A stretch of 64,000 bases of DNA from Paenibacillus soyae (GCF_024623455.1 NZ_JANIPJ010000025.1:1-64000); one strand, 5' to 3'. Positions 1-8,686 are shown, counted from the stretch's first letter. The notes: generated by a model not told the origin, from the letters alone. A program made the numbers and translations.

Positions 1-85
1 TCCCATACCGAACACGACCGTTAAGCCCTCCAGCGCCAATGGTACTTGGACCGCAGGGTCCTGGGAGAGTAGGACGTCGCCAAGC
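1..85 (+). rRNA. rrf: 5S ribosomal RNA, 3' part
   Basis: The window opens inside a 5S rRNA gene. The visible part runs from the conserved CCCATACCGAACACG region to the 3' terminal helix strand GTCGCCAAGC. Firmicute 5S rRNA is about 117 nt, so roughly the first 30 nt lie outside. A rho-independent terminator follows within 6 nt, so this is the end of an rRNA operon transcribed rightward into the window. Confidence 0.95.
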
Positions 86-480
86 ACGAAAGACCTGTCA
101 CAGTAAATTGTGACAGGTCTTTTTGTGCGTGGCGACTTCGCTCTCCCTGTTGGGAGAGTGTCTGAACCCTATGATCGAAGCAATTCGATGAGGCGTGACC
201 CGGCCTTAAGTGGTAGGTTCAGACGCCGACCGGCGAAGGGATAGCTTCGAAGCTGATTCATCGCCGGTGCGGTATGGACGTCGCCAAGCACGAATGACCT
301 GTCACAGTAAATTGTGACAGACCTTTATGCGTAGCGACTTCACTCTCCTGTTGGGAGAGTGTCGGAACCATTTTGATCGAAGCAATCGATGAAGCGTGAC
401 CGGCCTTTAGAGGTAGGTTCAGACGCCGACCTGCGATGGCATACTTCGGAGCTGAGTCACAGCCGGTGCGAATTGGCGTT
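73..480. repeat. Imperfect tandem duplication (about 204 bp, two copies) of the 5S end, terminator and downstream region
   Basis: Unit 1 spans about 73-276 and unit 2 about 277-480. Both begin with the 5S-tail sequence GACGTCGCCAAGCACGAA (73-90 and 277-294), continue with the terminator hairpin, and then a structured stretch of about 150 bp. In unit 1 that stretch can form nested stems: CTCTCCC/GGGAGAG, TCTGAACC/GGTTCAGA and ACCGGCGA/TCGCCGGT. Unit 2 has substitutions and indels that weaken several of these, including the terminator stem, so it looks like the decaying copy. No credible coding sequence is present between 86 and 611. Confidence 0.8.
91..125 (+). terminator. Terminator of the rRNA operon
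   Basis: A perfect 12-bp inverted repeat (AGACCTGTCACA, loop GTAAAT, TGTGACAGGTCT) is followed by TTTT, directly downstream of 5S rRNA. This is a classic rho-independent terminator. Confidence 0.93.
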
Positions 481-526
481 GTAAGCACAGTTAACCCTAC
501 TTATAGTCTACGGAAAGACAAAAGTA

Positions 527-562
527 AAGCCTTCAAGCTCGCCGATGCGGGCTTGAAGGCTT
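527..562 (-). terminator. Terminator downstream of the YitT-like gene
   Basis: Inverted repeat AAGCCTTCAAGC / GCTTGAAGGCTT (12 bp) with an 11-12 nt loop. Read on the minus strand it is followed by TACTTTTGTCTTT, and it lies about 50 nt past the minus-strand stop at 612. The plus-strand side is followed by ATTTGATTTT, so it may also work as a weak bidirectional terminator. Confidence 0.7.
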
Positions 563-611
563 ATTTGATTTTAGTTCTATATTGTAGCTAATTCATCTTA
601 GGCAAGTCTGA

Positions 612-1259
612 CTAAGATGGATTAACCGCGGTCTGGAGGGGCTGGGCCTCTGCAGGTGAACCGTGTTTTATTTTTCGCTTCATGAGTGAAATGACGACGG
701 AGGTAACAGCGATCGACAAGACGGACAGGAGTCCGCTTACGATCGAAAAGGCGGCCAAGCTGGTGAGGATGACGATAAAATCAAATACAAAGTTCGTTTT
801 TCCTGGGTTCACGCCATGTTTCTTATGAAGATAGACCGCAAGCAGCGTTGCGCCGCCGAGCGAAGCGCCATTCCGGAAGAGCGTCGAGATGCCGACTCCG
901 ATTAATACGCCGCCGCCGATTGCTCCGACAACCGAAGGCAGGACGAAATCCGGAAGAAGAGCACTTAAGGAGCTCATGGACGTTAGGATGACTATAGCCA
1001 GTATCGTTTTGAACGTAAAGGACTTGCCCATATAGAAATACGAGAACAGGAAGAATGGCAGGTTCAATAAAGCGAATAGCACCGGGAACGAGATGCCGAG
1101 CAGCGGAGCAAGACTAAGGGACAGCCCGGCCGTTCCGCCCGTGACGACGCCGGAATGTTGGAGGAGAAGAAGTCCTCCTGCGGTTATGAAGCAGCCGATT
1201 ACAATTTGAAGCCATTTCTGCATCATGACCTTCATTTTGGAGCCTGTTAAGAGTAGCAT
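612..1259 (-). CDS. YitT-family integral membrane protein
   Basis: 215-residue hydrophobic protein with about five to six predicted membrane segments. Glycine-rich stretches (VVTGGTAGLSLSL near the N-terminus, NGASLGG in the middle) and the LLNLPFFLFSY segment are typical of the YitT/DUF161 membrane family. It lacks the soluble C-terminal DUF2179 domain of full-length YitT proteins and ends in a short basic tail. The function of the family is unknown; transport is often presumed. The start at 1259 was chosen because an AGGTGG ribosome binding site lies about 10 nt upstream. The frame stays open to 1346, but that extension has no membrane character. It is divergent from an Lrp-type regulator, which may control it (inference). 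Confidence 0.85.
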   Translation of the reverse strand: MLLLTGSKMKVMMQKWLQIVIGCFITAGGLLLLQHSGVVTGGTAGLSLSLAPLLGISFPVLFALLNLPFFLFSYFYMGKSFTFKTILAIVILTSMSSLSALLPDFVLPSVVGAIGGGVLIGVGISTLFRNGASLGGATLLAVYLHKKHGVNPGKTNFVFDFIVILTSLAAFSIVSGLLSVLSIAVTSVVISLMKRKIKHGSPAEAQPLQTAVNPS

Positions 1260-1413
1260 TTTGCATGCACCACCTGGATGACTGTTATATACTCTAGAAT
1301 ACAGGAGCCGAATCAATCGATATATGTTAAACTGAATCAAATGCATGTTAATATAGATAACATTGAATTTATTTAAACGTATTCCTCATCACTTTGAAAG
1401 GTGGCTGACCATT

Positions 1414-1851
1414 ATGGATCAATTGGATCGAACCTTGCTCGAATTGCTTCAGGAAGACGGGCGCATAACCGTTAGCGAACTGTCCAAAAGACTGTCTCTG
1501 AGCCGCCCGAGCGTGTCGGAACGACTGCTCCGTCTGCAAGAAAAGGGGGTCATTACGGGCTTTAGCGCTCGAGTATCGCCCGCAGCCGTCGGCCGCCATA
1601 TTCAGCTGATCATTCAGATTAGCGAGCTGAAGGTTTCGCCGAATGAATTCGAGAAACGGATCGTGCACGATGAAGACGTGTTCGAATGCCATCGTGTGAC
1701 CGGAACGGTCAGCTATATGCTGAAAGCGGCCGTGCCGGATATGGATTCGCTCAGCACCCTGGTCGAGAGATTGCTGCCTTTTGGCAACGTGAATACGTCG
1801 GTTATTTTATCGTCCCCGCTTATTAACCGGCATGTGCTGCCGAAGAAGTAA
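1414..1851 (+). CDS. Lrp/AsnC-family transcriptional regulator
   Basis: 145-residue protein with the two-domain Lrp/AsnC layout. The N-terminal winged helix-turn-helix begins MDQLDRTLLELLQEDGR and continues ITVSELSKRLSLSRPSVSERLLRLQEKGVI. The C-terminal part is a RAM (ligand-sensing) domain containing the FECHRVTGTVSYMLKAAVPD core motif. Such proteins form dimers to octamers and respond to amino acids. The ATG at 1414 is preceded by AAAGGTGG at 9 nt; an upstream in-frame TTG at 1363 has no such site. The gene is divergent from the YitT-like gene across an AT-rich region (1260-1413) that is the likely shared control region. The effector is unknown. Confidence 0.9.
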   Translation: MDQLDRTLLELLQEDGRITVSELSKRLSLSRPSVSERLLRLQEKGVITGFSARVSPAAVGRHIQLIIQISELKVSPNEFEKRIVHDEDVFECHRVTGTVSYMLKAAVPDMDSLSTLVERLLPFGNVNTSVILSSPLINRHVLPKK

Positions 1852-1936
1852 CGGAGTTCTCTAGGAGAGCTGTTTCATGAGCACCTTCTGAGGGTACAAA
1901 GGAAATATATAAATGTACCCATAGGGGGAGTTCGAA

Positions 1937-2308
1937 ATGAGAAACCGGAATGCGGTTATCGCAATTGTAGGGGTTAGCATGCTCGTGGGCTGTTCAACGG
2001 ATGAGCAAGTGGCAGAAGGCTGGGATTACAAAACGGGAAGAGTCATCGCGGTTAACGAAGACCGGGTGCTCGTGGCGGAAAGCGCGGACGTCACGGATGT
2101 CGATTGGGAGAGCGGCGAGCAGACGGTCGACGAGCTTCTGCAAGCTATGAATCCCGACGCGATCTGGCTGACGGCGATGGAGCCGTCCGATCTGGACGGC
2201 TTGAAGGCCGGTGATGAAGTGCAGGTCGTGCTGGACGGCGAAGTGAAGGAGTCGTATCCGGCGGAGGCAAAGGCCGAAAAAATATCGCTTATGAAGTCGG
2301 CGGAATAA
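1937..2308 (+). CDS. Small lipoprotein, possibly DUF3221-like
   Basis: 123 residues with a short basic N-terminus, a hydrophobic segment and the lipobox LVGC (lipidated Cys19), so it is exported and anchored to the outer face of the membrane. The mature part is small, acidic and probably beta-rich (GRVIAVNEDRVLVAE ... DEVQVVLDGEVKESYPAEAKA). That pattern resembles the OB-like DUF3221 lipoproteins of Bacillales such as YobA; this assignment is tentative. The start is supported by GGGGGAG 6-7 nt upstream. No role can be assigned. Confidence 0.8.
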   Translation: MRNRNAVIAIVGVSMLVGCSTDEQVAEGWDYKTGRVIAVNEDRVLVAESADVTDVDWESGEQTVDELLQAMNPDAIWLTAMEPSDLDGLKAGDEVQVVLDGEVKESYPAEAKAEKISLMKSAE

Positions 2309-2325
2309 CGTAGCCAGCCTCCCGA

Positions 2326-2354
2326 TTGCCCGACAACCTCAATGTTGCTATAAT
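2326..2354 (+). promoter_or_regulatory. Sigma-A promoter of the aldehyde dehydrogenase gene
   Basis: TTGCCC (2326-2331), 17-bp spacer, TATAAT (2349-2354). The position is about 30 nt upstream of the aldehyde dehydrogenase start at 2385. Confidence 0.65.
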
Positions 2355-2384
2355 GCCTTCATACATGAAAGGGGCGGAAATAGC

Positions 2385-3812
2385 ATGCATAAGGAAGAGC
2401 TGTGGATCGGAGGATGCTGGCGGGAGGCAAAAAGCTACGGTGAGCTCAGGGCTCCTTACTCGGGCGGTCTTATCGCCGAGGTTCCTCTTGCCGATGCGGA
2501 GGAGACGGGCGAAGCGATCGCCGCGGCTTATGGAGCGCGCGAAGCGATGAGAGCTCTGCCTTCCCATGAGCGGGCAGCCATTCTGGAAAGAGTAGCCGCT
2601 GCGCTGAAGGAGCAGCGAGCGGATGCCGCGCGCCTCATCGCCGCGGAAGCCGCGAAGCCGCTGAAGTACGCGCTCGCGGAAGTCGACCGTACGGTGCAGA
2701 CGTATAAGTTCGCGGCGGAAGAAGCGAAGCGGATTCACGGAGAGACGCTCGCTCTCGATGCCGCTCCCGGCGGCGAAGGCAAGCTCGCGTATACGGTGCG
2801 CGAGCCGCTTGGCGTGGTCGGGGCGATTACGCCGTTTAATTTTCCCATGAATCTGGTCGCGCACAAGGTTGGACCGGCGATTGCCGCCGGCAATACGGTC
2901 GTGCTGAAGCCTGCCGAGCAGACGCCGCTGTCGGCTTTGTTCATCGGAGAGCTGTTCCACGAAGCAGGGCTCCCGGCGGGGGCGCTCAATATCGTGACCG
3001 GCCTCGGCCATGTGGCAGGCGAAGCGATCGTGACGGACGAACGCGTCGCGAAGGTGACGTTCACGGGAAGTCCCGAGGTCGGGAAGAGCATCCGAGCGAA
3101 GGCGGGGCTGAAGAAGGTGACGCTGGAGCTGGGCTCGAACGCCGCTCTTATCGTGGATGAAGATGTCGACGTCTCCCGCATCATCGGGCGCTGCGTGATA
3201 GGGGCCTTCTCCAATCAAGGGCAAGTGTGCATCTCGCTTCAGCGAGTGTATGTGCACGAGGCCGTCTATGAGCCGTTCGTGCAGCAATTCGTGGAAGCCG
3301 CATCCGGGTTGAAGCTAGGCGACCCTCTCGACCCGGACACCGACGTATCGGCGATGATCTCGGAGAAGGAGGCTCGGCGCGCAGTTGCCTGGATTGAGGA
3401 AGCGAAGGCAGCGGGCGCGAATGTCGGAATGGGCGGCGTCATCGAAGGAGGCATGCTCCAGCCGACGGTTATTTTGGACGCGGGGGATGCGCTGCAGGTT
3501 TCCTGCAAGGAAATTTTTGCGCCGGTCGTCGTCATTCACAAGGTTGCCTCTGTAGAGGAGGCGATCAGGCGGGTGAACGATTCACGGTACGGCTTGCAAG
3601 CGGGCATCTATACGAACAATCTCCAGACGGCACTTCGCGCTGCGGACGAGCTGCAGGTGGGCGGCGTGCTCATCAACGACATTCCGACGTTCCGCGTGGA
3701 TCACATGCCTTACGGGGGCGTGAAGGAAAGCGGGCTGGGGCGCGAAGGCATCCGGTATGCGGTGGAGGAGATGACGGAACTGAAGCTTGTCGTTATGAAT
3801 CGACATTATTAG
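2385..3812 (+). CDS. NAD(P)-dependent aldehyde dehydrogenase
   Basis: 475 residues, the normal size for the ALDH superfamily. It oxidises an aldehyde to a carboxylate through a thiohemiacetal intermediate in the cytoplasm. Visible motifs: oxyanion-hole Asn152 in TPFNFP, cofactor-site KPAEQTP (175-181), FTGSPEVG (226-233), general base Glu248 in TLELGSNAA and catalytic Cys282 in NQGQVCISLQR. The sequence style (GQVCISLQRVYVH, GGVKESGLGREG) places it near the lactaldehyde/phosphonoacetaldehyde and y4uC-like branch rather than betaine aldehyde dehydrogenases; the substrate cannot be read from sequence. It is monocistronic, with its own promoter at 2326 and a terminator at 3816. The ribosome binding site AAAGGGGCGG precedes ATG. 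Confidence 0.93.
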   Translation: MHKEELWIGGCWREAKSYGELRAPYSGGLIAEVPLADAEETGEAIAAAYGAREAMRALPSHERAAILERVAAALKEQRADAARLIAAEAAKPLKYALAEVDRTVQTYKFAAEEAKRIHGETLALDAAPGGEGKLAYTVREPLGVVGAITPFNFPMNLVAHKVGPAIAAGNTVVLKPAEQTPLSALFIGELFHEAGLPAGALNIVTGLGHVAGEAIVTDERVAKVTFTGSPEVGKSIRAKAGLKKVTLELGSNAALIVDEDVDVSRIIGRCVIGAFSNQGQVCISLQRVYVHEAVYEPFVQQFVEAASGLKLGDPLDPDTDVSAMISEKEARRAVAWIEEAKAAGANVGMGGVIEGGMLQPTVILDAGDALQVSCKEIFAPVVVIHKVASVEEAIRRVNDSRYGLQAGIYTNNLQTALRAADELQVGGVLINDIPTFRVDHMPYGGVKESGLGREGIRYAVEEMTELKLVVMNRHY

Positions 3813-3815
3813 AGC

Positions 3816-3858
3816 AAAGGCGCAAGTTACCCGGCAGGGGGGAACGCGCCTTTTTTTT
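3816..3858 (+). terminator. Terminator after the aldehyde dehydrogenase gene
   Basis: Stem AAGGCGC (3817-3823) / GCGCCTT (3846-3852) with a long loop, followed by a run of eight T, immediately downstream of the stop codon. Confidence 0.85.
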
Positions 3859-3984
3859 GTACAGATTGGAGGTCCGACGGTAGATAGAGGTATAAATGAT
3901 GCGGCGCCGCACCACCCTAATAAGGTGTGAAAAGCGCATTACTATCGCGAGATTGAATTTTCAGAAAATTTAATCGGCATTGTA

Positions 3985-4012
3985 TTGACCTTCGGATTTT
4001 TTTGCGTATAAT
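3985..4012 (+). promoter_or_regulatory. Sigma-A promoter of the ctsR operon
   Basis: TTGACC (3985-3990), 16-bp spacer, TATAAT (4007-4012). It lies about 85 nt upstream of the ctsR start codon and directly before the CtsR operator. Confidence 0.85.
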
Positions 4013-4020
4013 AAAGTTAA

Positions 4021-4037
4021 AGTCAAAGAAAGTCAAA
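4021..4037 (+). promoter_or_regulatory. CtsR operator (direct heptad repeat)
   Basis: AGTCAAA-GAA-AGTCAAA is a perfect match to the CtsR box (RGTCAAA N3 RGTCAAA). It begins 8 bp after the -10 hexamer, around the transcription start. Binding there would block initiation, giving the autoregulated heat and stress control known for this operon in Bacillus. No second CtsR box was seen in the window. Confidence 0.95.
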
Positions 4038-4097
4038 GTCAATCGAGGGATGAAATGGCTTGCCTTCCTTTGGCGAAGAATCAGGGAGGTTGGTGAT

Positions 4098-4559
4098 TTG
4101 CGTAACATTTCCGATCTCATTGAGCAATATTTGAAGCAGATGCTGGACACCAGCGACGAAGGGGCCGTGGAAATTCAGCGCAACGAGCTCGCGGACAAAT
4201 TTTCCTGCGTCCCGTCCCAGATCAACTATGTGATCAGTACCCGGTTCACGTTGGAGAAAGGATACATGGTTGAAAGCAAGCGGGGAGGCGGAGGCTATAT
4301 CCGTATCCAGCGCGTGGACCTGCCGGCGCTGAAGACGATCCAGTATCATATCGAACAGACCGTGGGAAACAGCGTGGACCAGGGAGCGGCGGAAGGGCTG
4401 ATCTATCAGCTCCTCGAGGCTGGCCTGATCTCCAAGCGGGAGGCGGGCTTGCTGAAGGCTGCGATTCACCGGGACACGATCGCCCTCATGCTGCCGATGC
4501 GCGACGAGATGCGCGCGCGGTTGCTGCGCGCGATGCTGATTTCCCTGCTGGTGAAATAG
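4098..4559 (+). CDS. ctsR: Transcriptional repressor of class III stress genes CtsR
   Basis: 153 residues, the usual CtsR length. It is a dimeric repressor of clp genes that is inactivated by heat through its glycine-rich wing and by McsB/ClpCP. The N-terminal winged helix-turn-helix (RNISDLIEQYLKQML ... SCVPSQINYVISTRFT) and the wing signature KRGGGGYIRI are clear. A helical dimerisation domain follows. The start is TTG 4098, preceded by AGGGAGG at 8 nt; the frame is open upstream to 4002, but that stretch covers the operator and promoter. It is the first gene of ctsR-mcsA-mcsB-clpC. Confidence 0.96.
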   Translation: MRNISDLIEQYLKQMLDTSDEGAVEIQRNELADKFSCVPSQINYVISTRFTLEKGYMVESKRGGGGYIRIQRVDLPALKTIQYHIEQTVGNSVDQGAAEGLIYQLLEAGLISKREAGLLKAAIHRDTIALMLPMRDEMRARLLRAMLISLLVK

Positions 4560-4576
4560 GAAGGAGGAACCAGTCT

Positions 4577-5098
4577 TTGTTTTGCCAAGAATGCGGCAAG
4601 AGGCCGGCTACGCTTCATTTTACGAAAATCGTGAATGGCGACAAAACGGAGTTCCACATCTGCGAAAGCTGCGCCAGGGAGAAGGGCGAGGGCATACCGG
4701 GAACCCCGAACAGCTTCTCGATCCATAGTCTCTTGTCGGGCCTGCTCGATTTCAATTCGCCGGGAGGCGCCGCTCATACCCACGCTTCGCCTCAGCCGGT
4801 GAGATGCGAGGAATGCGGACTTACCTATTCGCAATTCAGCAAAATCGGCAGATTCGGCTGCAGCTCCTGTTACACGGCTTTCGCCGATCGTCTGGATCCG
4901 CTTCTGAAGCGCGTGCACAGCAGCACGTCGCACAGCGGTAAAATTCCTAAGCGCTCGGGCAGCGAGATTCAATGCAAGAGGGAAATCGAGCAGCTGCGGC
5001 GCGATATGCAAACCTATATCGAGAAAGAAGAATTCGAGAACGCGGCAAAGCTTCGGGATCGCATTCGCGAATTGGAACGAAAGCTATCCGCGCTCTAA
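4577..5098 (+). CDS. mcsA: McsA, zinc-binding activator of the McsB arginine kinase
   Basis: 173 residues. Four CxxC motifs are visible: CQECGK near the N-terminus, CESC at about 28-31, CEEC and CSSC in the middle. They are expected to bind zinc ions. A C-terminal UvrB/UvrC-type motif (EIEQLRRDMQTYIEKEEFENAAKLRDRIRELE) is the part that contacts partners. McsA stimulates McsB and helps target CtsR and misfolded proteins. The start is TTG 4577 with AAGGAGGA 8 nt upstream; the gene starts 17 nt after ctsR. Confidence 0.95.
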   Translation: MFCQECGKRPATLHFTKIVNGDKTEFHICESCAREKGEGIPGTPNSFSIHSLLSGLLDFNSPGGAAHTHASPQPVRCEECGLTYSQFSKIGRFGCSSCYTAFADRLDPLLKRVHSSTSHSGKIPKRSGSEIQCKREIEQLRRDMQTYIEKEEFENAAKLRDRIRELERKLSAL

Positions 5099-5128
5099 CC
5101 CAGCTTTGGCAGTAAAGGAGTGAGTCTG

Positions 5129-6214
5129 TTGACGAAGCATCGATTCTCGCAGGATGCGCTTAGCGATTGGATGCGGGGCACGGGTCCCGATTCCGACGTG
5201 GTCATAAGCAGCAGAGTGCGCGTCGCCCGTAACCTGCGCCATCAGCCATTCCCAATGCTGGCAACGAGCCAGCAGGCGGAAGCGGTATTGAACCGGCTCA
5301 CCGAGGTCAGCAGATCGGGCAACCTGGACGCCTACGGGCCATTCGATACGATCTTGCTCTCCGAGCTTAGCGAACTCGATAAGCGGGTGCTGGTGGAGAA
5401 GCATCTGATCAGCCCGAATCTAGCGAACGAATCGCGGGCAGGCGCCGTTGTCCTGAGCGACAACGAAGCGGTCAGCATCATGATTAACGAAGAAGACCAT
5501 TTGCGCATCCAATGTTTATATCCCGGTTTCCAAATCGGAGAAGCGTGGGCATTGGCGAGCGGAATTGACGATATATATGAGGAAGCCGCGGATTACGCCT
5601 TCGACGAGAAACGGGGCTACTTGACGACCTGCCCGACGAACGTCGGAACGGGCATTCGGGCATCGGTCATGATGCACTTGCCGGCGCTCGTATTGACGCA
5701 GCAGATTAATCGCATCTTGTCGGCTGTTACACAGGTGGGATTAGCGGTTAGAGGATTGTATGGGGAAGGAAGCGAGGCGCTGGGCAATCTGTTCCAAATC
5801 TCGAATCAAGTCACCCTCGGACAGTCCGAGGACGAGATCATCGAGAACCTGCACGGCGTCGCGCGGCAAATTATCGAGCACGAGAGGGCGGCGCGCAAGC
5901 GACTGCTGGAGGAGTCGCGGATTCGCATCGTGGACCGCGTCCGAAGATCGTACGGTATTCTCTCGCATGCGGCGATTATGGATTCCAAGGAAGCGGCTCA
6001 GCGGCTCTCCGACATCCGGCTTGGAGCAGACCTGGGACTCCTGGAAGGCATTACGCCTCAAGTGCTCAACGAGCTGCTCGTGATGACCCAGCCAGGGTTC
6101 CTGCAGCAGACGTTTAACGAGAAGATGAGCCCGGAGCAGCGGGATTTCCGCCGAGCAGAGCTTATACGAAACCGATTAAGCGGCAAAAATGATCATGGGG
6201 GTGTTGAACAATGA
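5129..6214 (+). CDS. mcsB: Protein-arginine kinase McsB
   Basis: 361 residues, homologous to guanido (creatine/arginine) phosphotransferases but acting on protein arginines. The phospho-arginine mark directs substrates to ClpCP. Visible family motifs: SSRVRVARN (27-35, nucleotide binding), NEEDH (120-124) and CPTNVGTG (168-175) with the catalytic-loop Cys168. The C-terminal domain is helical and carries the phospho-arginine-sensing region. TTG 5129 is the chosen start, 8 nt after AAAGGAG; an in-frame GTG at 5120 overlaps that site. The stop overlaps the clpC start, indicating translational coupling. Confidence 0.96.
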   Translation: MTKHRFSQDALSDWMRGTGPDSDVVISSRVRVARNLRHQPFPMLATSQQAEAVLNRLTEVSRSGNLDAYGPFDTILLSELSELDKRVLVEKHLISPNLANESRAGAVVLSDNEAVSIMINEEDHLRIQCLYPGFQIGEAWALASGIDDIYEEAADYAFDEKRGYLTTCPTNVGTGIRASVMMHLPALVLTQQINRILSAVTQVGLAVRGLYGEGSEALGNLFQISNQVTLGQSEDEIIENLHGVARQIIEHERAARKRLLEESRIRIVDRVRRSYGILSHAAIMDSKEAAQRLSDIRLGADLGLLEGITPQVLNELLVMTQPGFLQQTFNEKMSPEQRDFRRAELIRNRLSGKNDHGGVEQ

Positions 6215-8673
6215 TGTTCGGTAGATTCACGGAGAGAGCGCAGAAGGTGTTGGCCTTGGCGCAGGAAGAAGCGGTTCGTCTTGGACATAACAATATCGGC
6301 ACGGAGCATATTTTGTTGGGGCTCATTCGCGAAGGGGAAGGCATTGCGGCGAAGGCTCTGACAGGTCTCGGGCTTGGCCTCGAGAAAATTCAGGATGAAG
6401 TCGAGGCGCTGATCGGCCGCGGCCAGGAGCAGCCGAACAATATCGCGTACACGCCAAGAGCGAAGAAGGTCATCGAGCTGTCGATGGACGAAGCGCGCAA
6501 GCTCGGCCATACTTACGTCGGCACGGAGCATATTCTTCTTGGCCTGATCCGCGAAGGCGAAGGCGTGGCGGCCCGGGTGCTCAATAACCTCGGCATCAGC
6601 TTGAACAAAGCGCGCCAGCAAGTGCTGCAGCTGCTCGGCAGCAGCGAAGCGGTCTCCAGCAACCATGGCTCGCAGGCGAACGTCAGCACGCCGACGCTGG
6701 ACGGACTGGCTAGAGATCTGACGGCCTACGCGAAGGAAGGCAACCTGGATCCGGTTATCGGCCGCAGCAAGGAAATCGAGCGCGTCATTCAAGTGCTCAG
6801 CCGCCGGACCAAAAACAATCCGGTCCTCATCGGCGAACCAGGCGTCGGCAAGACGGCAATCGCGGAAGGCTTGGCCCAAAAAATTATCGCCAATGAAATT
6901 CCGGAGACGCTGCGCGACAAGCGCGTCATGACGTTAGATATGGGCTCGGTCGTTGCGGGCACGAAATACCGCGGCGAGTTCGAGGACCGCTTGAAAAAAA
7001 TCATGGATGAGATCCGGCAAGCGGGTAACATCATCCTCTTCATCGACGAGCTGCATACGCTCATCGGGGCGGGCGGCGCGGAAGGCGCGATCGACGCCTC
7101 CAATATTCTGAAGCCGGCGCTCGCGCGCGGCGAGCTGCAGTGCATCGGCGCGACGACGCTGGACGAATACCGCAAGTACATCGAGAAGGACGCCGCGCTA
7201 GAGCGCCGCTTCCAGCCGATTACGGTCGACCAGCCTTCCGTCGAGGAAGCGATCCAAATCCTGCACGGTCTGCGCGATCGTTACGAAGCGCATCACCGCG
7301 TGAAAATTACGGATGAGTCCATCGAGCAAGCGGTGAAGCTGTCCGATCGCTACATTACCGACCGGTTCCTGCCGGACAAAGCGATCGACCTGATCGACGA
7401 GGCGAGCTCCAAGGTGAGACTCAACTCTTACACGGTACCGCCGAACCTGAAGCAGCTGGAGAACCGTCTGGAGGACATCCGCAAGGAGAAGGATGCCGCG
7501 GTTCAAAGCCAGGAGTTCGAGAAAGCTGCGGCGCTTCGCGATACCGAGCAGAAGATTCGCGAAGAGCTCGACGTGACGAAGAACCAATGGAAAGAGAAGC
7601 AAGGCCGCACCGATTCCGAGGTGACGCCTGACGATATCGCGCAGGTCGTGGCAAGCTGGACCGGCATTCCGGTCGTGAAGCTGGCCGAAGAAGAGACCGA
7701 GCGCCTGCTCAAGATGGAAGACATTCTGCATGACCGCGTCATCGGCCAAGAGGAAGCCGTCAAGTCGGTTGCCCGCGCGATTCGCCGCGCCCGCGCCGGC
7801 CTGAAGGATCCGAAGCGTCCGATCGGCTCGTTCATCTTCCTCGGCCCTACCGGCGTTGGTAAAACCGAGCTGGCCCGCGCGCTCGCGGAAGCGATGTTCG
7901 GCGACGAGAACGCGGTAATCCGCATCGACATGTCGGAGTACATGGAGAAGCATTCGACGTCCCGCCTCGTCGGCGCGCCTCCAGGGTATGTCGGCTATGA
8001 AGAAGGCGGCCAGCTGACCGAAAAGGTTCGCCGCAAGCCATATTCCGTCGTCCTCCTCGACGAAATCGAGAAGGCGCATCCGGAAGTATTCAATATCCTG
8101 CTCCAAGTGCTGGAGGATGGCCGTCTGACCGATTCCAAAGGCCGGGTCGTCGACTTCCGCAACACGCTGATCATCATGACGTCGAACGTCGGCGCCGATC
8201 AGATCAAGAAAAACTCCTCGCTCGGCTTCACGGCCGTCCAGGACGCGGGCCGCGAGTTCTCCGTCATGAAGGATAAAGTGATGGCGGAGCTGAAGAAGTC
8301 GTTCCGTCCGGAGTTCATCAACCGGATCGACGAGACGATCGTGTTCCACTCGCTCGGCGAAGAGCACATCGCGCAGATCGTGACGCTGATGTCCGACGAG
8401 CTCCGCAAGCGTCTACGCGAGCAGCAAGTGGAGTTCTCCCTGACGGATGCGGCGAAGTCGTTCCTCGCGAAGGAAGGCTATGATCCGCAATACGGCGCGC
8501 GTCCGCTGCGCCGGGCGATCCAGAAGCATATCGAGGACCGTCTGTCCGAGGATCTGCTGATGGGCGTCATCCAGAAGGGCGACACGTTCGTCATCGACGA
8601 GCAGGACGGCAAGCTGGTCGTGAACAAGACGGACCAAGCGCCGGTTCAAGAAGAAGAGTCGGCGACGAAGTAA
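6211..8673 (+). CDS. clpC: ATP-dependent Clp protease ATP-binding subunit ClpC
   Basis: 820-residue class I Hsp100 unfoldase that feeds substrates to ClpP. Domains in order: two N-terminal Clp repeats (about 5-145), D1 AAA+ with Walker A GEPGVGKT (208-215), a middle coiled-coil segment with a UVR-like motif (about 420-460) that binds McsA/MecA adaptors, D2 AAA+ with Walker A GPTGVGKT (545-552), and a C-terminal small domain (EEHIAQIVTLM ... YGARPLRRAIQ). The start ATG 6211 overlaps the mcsB stop by 4 nt, and a second ATG follows immediately. The CtsR operator at 4021 controls it. It ends at a strong bidirectional terminator. Confidence 0.98.
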   Translation: MMFGRFTERAQKVLALAQEEAVRLGHNNIGTEHILLGLIREGEGIAAKALTGLGLGLEKIQDEVEALIGRGQEQPNNIAYTPRAKKVIELSMDEARKLGHTYVGTEHILLGLIREGEGVAARVLNNLGISLNKARQQVLQLLGSSEAVSSNHGSQANVSTPTLDGLARDLTAYAKEGNLDPVIGRSKEIERVIQVLSRRTKNNPVLIGEPGVGKTAIAEGLAQKIIANEIPETLRDKRVMTLDMGSVVAGTKYRGEFEDRLKKIMDEIRQAGNIILFIDELHTLIGAGGAEGAIDASNILKPALARGELQCIGATTLDEYRKYIEKDAALERRFQPITVDQPSVEEAIQILHGLRDRYEAHHRVKITDESIEQAVKLSDRYITDRFLPDKAIDLIDEASSKVRLNSYTVPPNLKQLENRLEDIRKEKDAAVQSQEFEKAAALRDTEQKIREELDVTKNQWKEKQGRTDSEVTPDDIAQVVASWTGIPVVKLAEEETERLLKMEDILHDRVIGQEEAVKSVARAIRRARAGLKDPKRPIGSFIFLGPTGVGKTELARALAEAMFGDENAVIRIDMSEYMEKHSTSRLVGAPPGYVGYEEGGQLTEKVRRKPYSVVLLDEIEKAHPEVFNILLQVLEDGRLTDSKGRVVDFRNTLIIMTSNVGADQIKKNSSLGFTAVQDAGREFSVMKDKVMAELKKSFRPEFINRIDETIVFHSLGEEHIAQIVTLMSDELRKRLREQQVEFSLTDAAKSFLAKEGYDPQYGARPLRRAIQKHIEDRLSEDLLMGVIQKGDTFVIDEQDGKLVVNKTDQAPVQEEESATK

Positions 8674-8686
8674 CCGCCGCATAATG

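Noticed and set aside
258..488. Short minus-strand frame in the duplicated 5S-downstream region
   Set aside because: It lies within repeat unit 2 and includes the 5S-tail remnant; no ribosome binding site and no conserved pattern.
6211..8673. Possible second CtsR box or internal promoter within the clp operon
   Set aside because: No second heptad repeat pair with correct spacing was found in the gaps or gene starts.
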